Part shown: positions 62,663 to 64,000 of the stretch, piece by piece | How positions within the stretch are numbered: position 1 is the stretch's first letter | Layout: each line of letters begins with the position of its first letter | DNA from: Mesorhizobium xinjiangense | GTDB lineage: Bacteria > Pseudomonadota > Alphaproteobacteria > Rhizobiales > Rhizobiaceae | Assembly (NCBI RefSeq): GCF_009749525.1 | Contig: NZ_WOAC01000013.1 | Span: forward strand, 1 to 64,000 | DNA length: 64,000 nt | Direction: 5' to 3' | The notes under the pieces: generated by a model | The model's database searches: none | Seen by the model: the letters and a program-made list of their open reading frames with translations, nothing else | What the model was told of the DNA's origin: nothing | Program-made: the position numbers and the translations under genes

Positions 62663-63115
62663 TCAGCGTGCGCTGACGACCTCGTTGAACCTGGCGAAGA
62701 ATTCGCCCGCAAGCTTCTTCGAGGTCGACTGGATCAGGCGGTTGCCGAGCTGCGCGATCTTGCCGCGGACATCGGCGCGCGCGGTGTAGGTGAGCACCGT
62801 CAGGTCCGGCGCCTCCTCGGCGAGCACGACGTCGGCCCCACCCTTGGCGAAACCCGCGATGCCGCCCTTGCCCTCGCCCACGATGGTGTAGGACAGGGGC
62901 GGATTGATGTTGGTAAGCTCGACTTCACCGGCAAAGCGCGCCTTGATCGGGCCGATCTTCAGGGTGACGGCGGCGCTGAACCCCTTCTCGCGATCCGCTT
63001 CCAGCTTTTCGCAGCCGGGAATGCACTGTTTCAGCACAGCAGGGTCGTTCAGCGCCGCCCAGACCTTTTCAATGGGCGCGCTGATGCGCTCCTCGCCCGA
63101 CATGTCGATAGCCAT
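62663..63115 (-). CDS. CoxG-like SRPBCC-domain protein
   Basis: 150 aa CoxG/START-like (SRPBCC) protein: MDMSGEERISAPIEKVWAAL-like opening (here MAIDMSGEERISAPIEKVW), DPAVLKQCIPGCEKLEAD and the C-terminal KKLAGEFFARFNEVV. In CO dehydrogenase operons CoxG recruits the enzyme to the membrane; homologues accompany other molybdenum hydroxylases. It is on the same strand as coxSML but separated from them by the LysR gene, and forms a unit with the thioesterase and ligase genes upstream. Confidence 0.88.
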   Translation of the reverse strand: MAIDMSGEERISAPIEKVWAALNDPAVLKQCIPGCEKLEADREKGFSAAVTLKIGPIKARFAGEVELTNINPPLSYTIVGEGKGGIAGFAKGGADVVLAEEAPDLTVLTYTARADVRGKIAQLGNRLIQSTSKKLAGEFFARFNEVVSAR

Positions 63116-63160
63116 CGCACTCTCCGTCGATAATGTGAATCCCCCGGCGCCGGAAGCCGG

Positions 63161-63604
63161 TCAGGACTTCGCGCCGGCTTTCGACGTCTGGGTGGTGAGG
63201 AAGCTGCCGCGTCCACTGGCCAGAAGCTTTCCCTGCTCGTCGAACACTTCAGCCTCGCTGGTTCCGACCGTGCGGCCGAACTTGATGACCTTGCCGCGAA
63301 CGATGAGGTCGCCTTTCATCGCCACGCGGTGGTAGTCGATGCGCAGGTCGATGGTCAGCACCGGCCCGCCCATCTTGCTGATCATCGCCAGGTTGGCGGC
63401 GAAGTCGATCAATGCGGCGTGGATGCCGCCCTGCGTCTGGCCGACCTTCGGATTGGCCACCCATTCGGGACGCCATGTCGCCTTGATCTCCAGCGTGTCT
63501 TCGCCGAGCGACAGCACCTTGATGCCGAGCCATGTGAGATAGGCGCTGCGATCGACGATCGCCTGCACGTCGGCGACGGTCTTTGCGGGAGTTTCGGTGC
63601 TCAT
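63161..63604 (-). CDS. PaaI-family hotdog-fold thioesterase
   Basis: 147 aa hotdog thioesterase: NPKVGQTQGGIHAALIDFAA carries the PaaI motif (HAAL-D with catalytic Asp/Gly), and MISKMGGPVLTIDLRIDYHR follows the usual strand order. It hydrolyses acyl- or aryl-CoA esters in the cytoplasm. Its start overlaps the stop of the acyl-CoA ligase gene (ATGA), so the pair is co-translated; ligase plus thioesterase suggests a CoA-linked intermediate of an aromatic or carboxylic acid pathway. Confidence 0.9.
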   Translation of the reverse strand: MSTETPAKTVADVQAIVDRSAYLTWLGIKVLSLGEDTLEIKATWRPEWVANPKVGQTQGGIHAALIDFAANLAMISKMGGPVLTIDLRIDYHRVAMKGDLIVRGKVIKFGRTVGTSEAEVFDEQGKLLASGRGSFLTTQTSKAGAKS

Positions 63605-64000
63605 GCCTGTTCCTTTTCCGCTTCCGATTTCTGCAGCCTTGCCGCCTCGGCCTCGAGGAAGCGCCTGTCGATCTTGCCGACATTGGTCATGGGCAGGGCG
63701 TCGAGGAAAATCACCTTGCGCGGATACTGATAGGGCGGCGCGTTCTTCAACACCTGGTCCTGCGCATCGTTTTCCGTCAGCGCCGAGCCGTGTCGCTTGA
63801 CCACGAACGCATAGGGCACGGTATGCTTGGTCTCGTGAGGGGCGGGAACCACGGCCGCCTGGTCGATATCGGGGTGACGCTCGAGAACGAGCTCCACCTC
63901 GGCCGGATAGATATTGTGGCCGCTCGATGTGAACATGTCGTCCGACCGGCCGACGAAATAGTACCAGCCAAGCTTGTCGCGCCGCACGATGTCGCCGGTG
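63601..64000 (-). CDS. Acyl-CoA ligase (AMP-forming), C-terminal part, runs off the window
   Basis: About 132 C-terminal residues of an ANL-superfamily AMP-binding ligase; the rest lies beyond position 64000. Visible motifs are TGDIVRRDKLGWYYFVGRSD (A8-type hinge region) and the end with the catalytic lysine, NVGKIDRRFLEAEAARL (PxTxxGKIDR type). It activates a carboxylic acid to its CoA thioester. Being upstream of the thioesterase and CoxG-like genes, it probably starts this minus-strand operon. Confidence 0.9.
   Translation of the reverse strand, partial: TGDIVRRDKLGWYYFVGRSDDMFTSSGHNIYPAEVELVLERHPDIDQAAVVPAPHETKHTVPYAFVVKRHGSALTENDAQDQVLKNAPPYQYPRKVIFLDALPMTNVGKIDRRFLEAEAARLQKSEAEKEQA

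Overview
The window is GC-rich DNA from an alphaproteobacterium, most likely a member of the Hyphomicrobiales (Rhizobium/Mesorhizobium-like). The pointers are the otsB-GH15-otsA trio, COX-type molybdenum hydroxylase genes, a TAXI-type TRAP transporter, and debris of rhizobial plasmid or ICE genes (DUF736, pRiA4b ORF-3, a DUF1612-like fragment). No rRNA, tRNA, CRISPR array, replication gene or ribosomal protein gene was seen. Several complete catabolic or uptake operons are separated by patches of insertion sequences and gene fragments, which suggests a plasmid, chromid or genomic island.

Layout: 0.2-2.5 kb, transposase debris, a dienelactone hydrolase and scraps of iron-siderophore ABC genes. 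2.6-6.6 kb, trehalose operon otsB / GH15 / otsA. 6.6-8.9 kb, RES-toxin fragment, a 745-bp IS6-family element, a decapitated livK-type binding protein, and IS21 and IS6 scraps. 8.9-22.1 kb, a large catabolic locus: RidA, D-threonine-aldolase-like enzyme, VOC protein, two Gfo/Idh dehydrogenases, an SDR, an unrecognised 392-aa protein, a COG3964-type amidohydrolase and an NMT1-type ABC importer, all on the minus strand, with a divergent RpiR regulator and a flavin monooxygenase. 22.2-33.3 kb, accessory zone: CocE fragment, VapBC-type toxin-antitoxin pair, an intact ISKra4-family element next to an older relative, an in-frame IS5-transposase/AsmA chimera, a DUF4143 ATPase behind three 22-bp-phased repeats, an exonuclease, and recombinase, RecD2 and IS5 remnants.

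33.5-41.8 kb: LysR regulator convergent with a six-gene minus-strand operon: two-subunit aconitase X, TAXI-TRAP transporter, FAD oxidoreductase and TauD-type dioxygenase. It reads as import and breakdown of one unidentified carboxylate, possibly a hydroxyproline relative. 41.8-46.9 kb: mutarotase-like fragment, truncated DUF736 gene, an intact IS21-family element and an IS701 remnant. 47-53 kb: a cobalamin riboswitch followed by btuB, btuF, btuC, btuD and a DUF6925 gene, a complete corrinoid-uptake operon. 53.1-55 kb: IS5 scrap and an ISL3-family element with a frameshifted transposase. 55.2-57.7 kb: tcuA-tcuB (tricarballylate oxidation). 57.8-64 kb: coxS/M/L-type molybdenum hydroxylase, divergent LysR, CoxG-like protein, PaaI-type thioesterase and the end of an acyl-CoA ligase that runs off the window.

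Gene junctions are tight (ATGA, TTGA, TGATG), and three downstream genes appear to start at TTG inside the upstream stop codon. Function calls rest on motif and family recognition by eye; no database search was possible.
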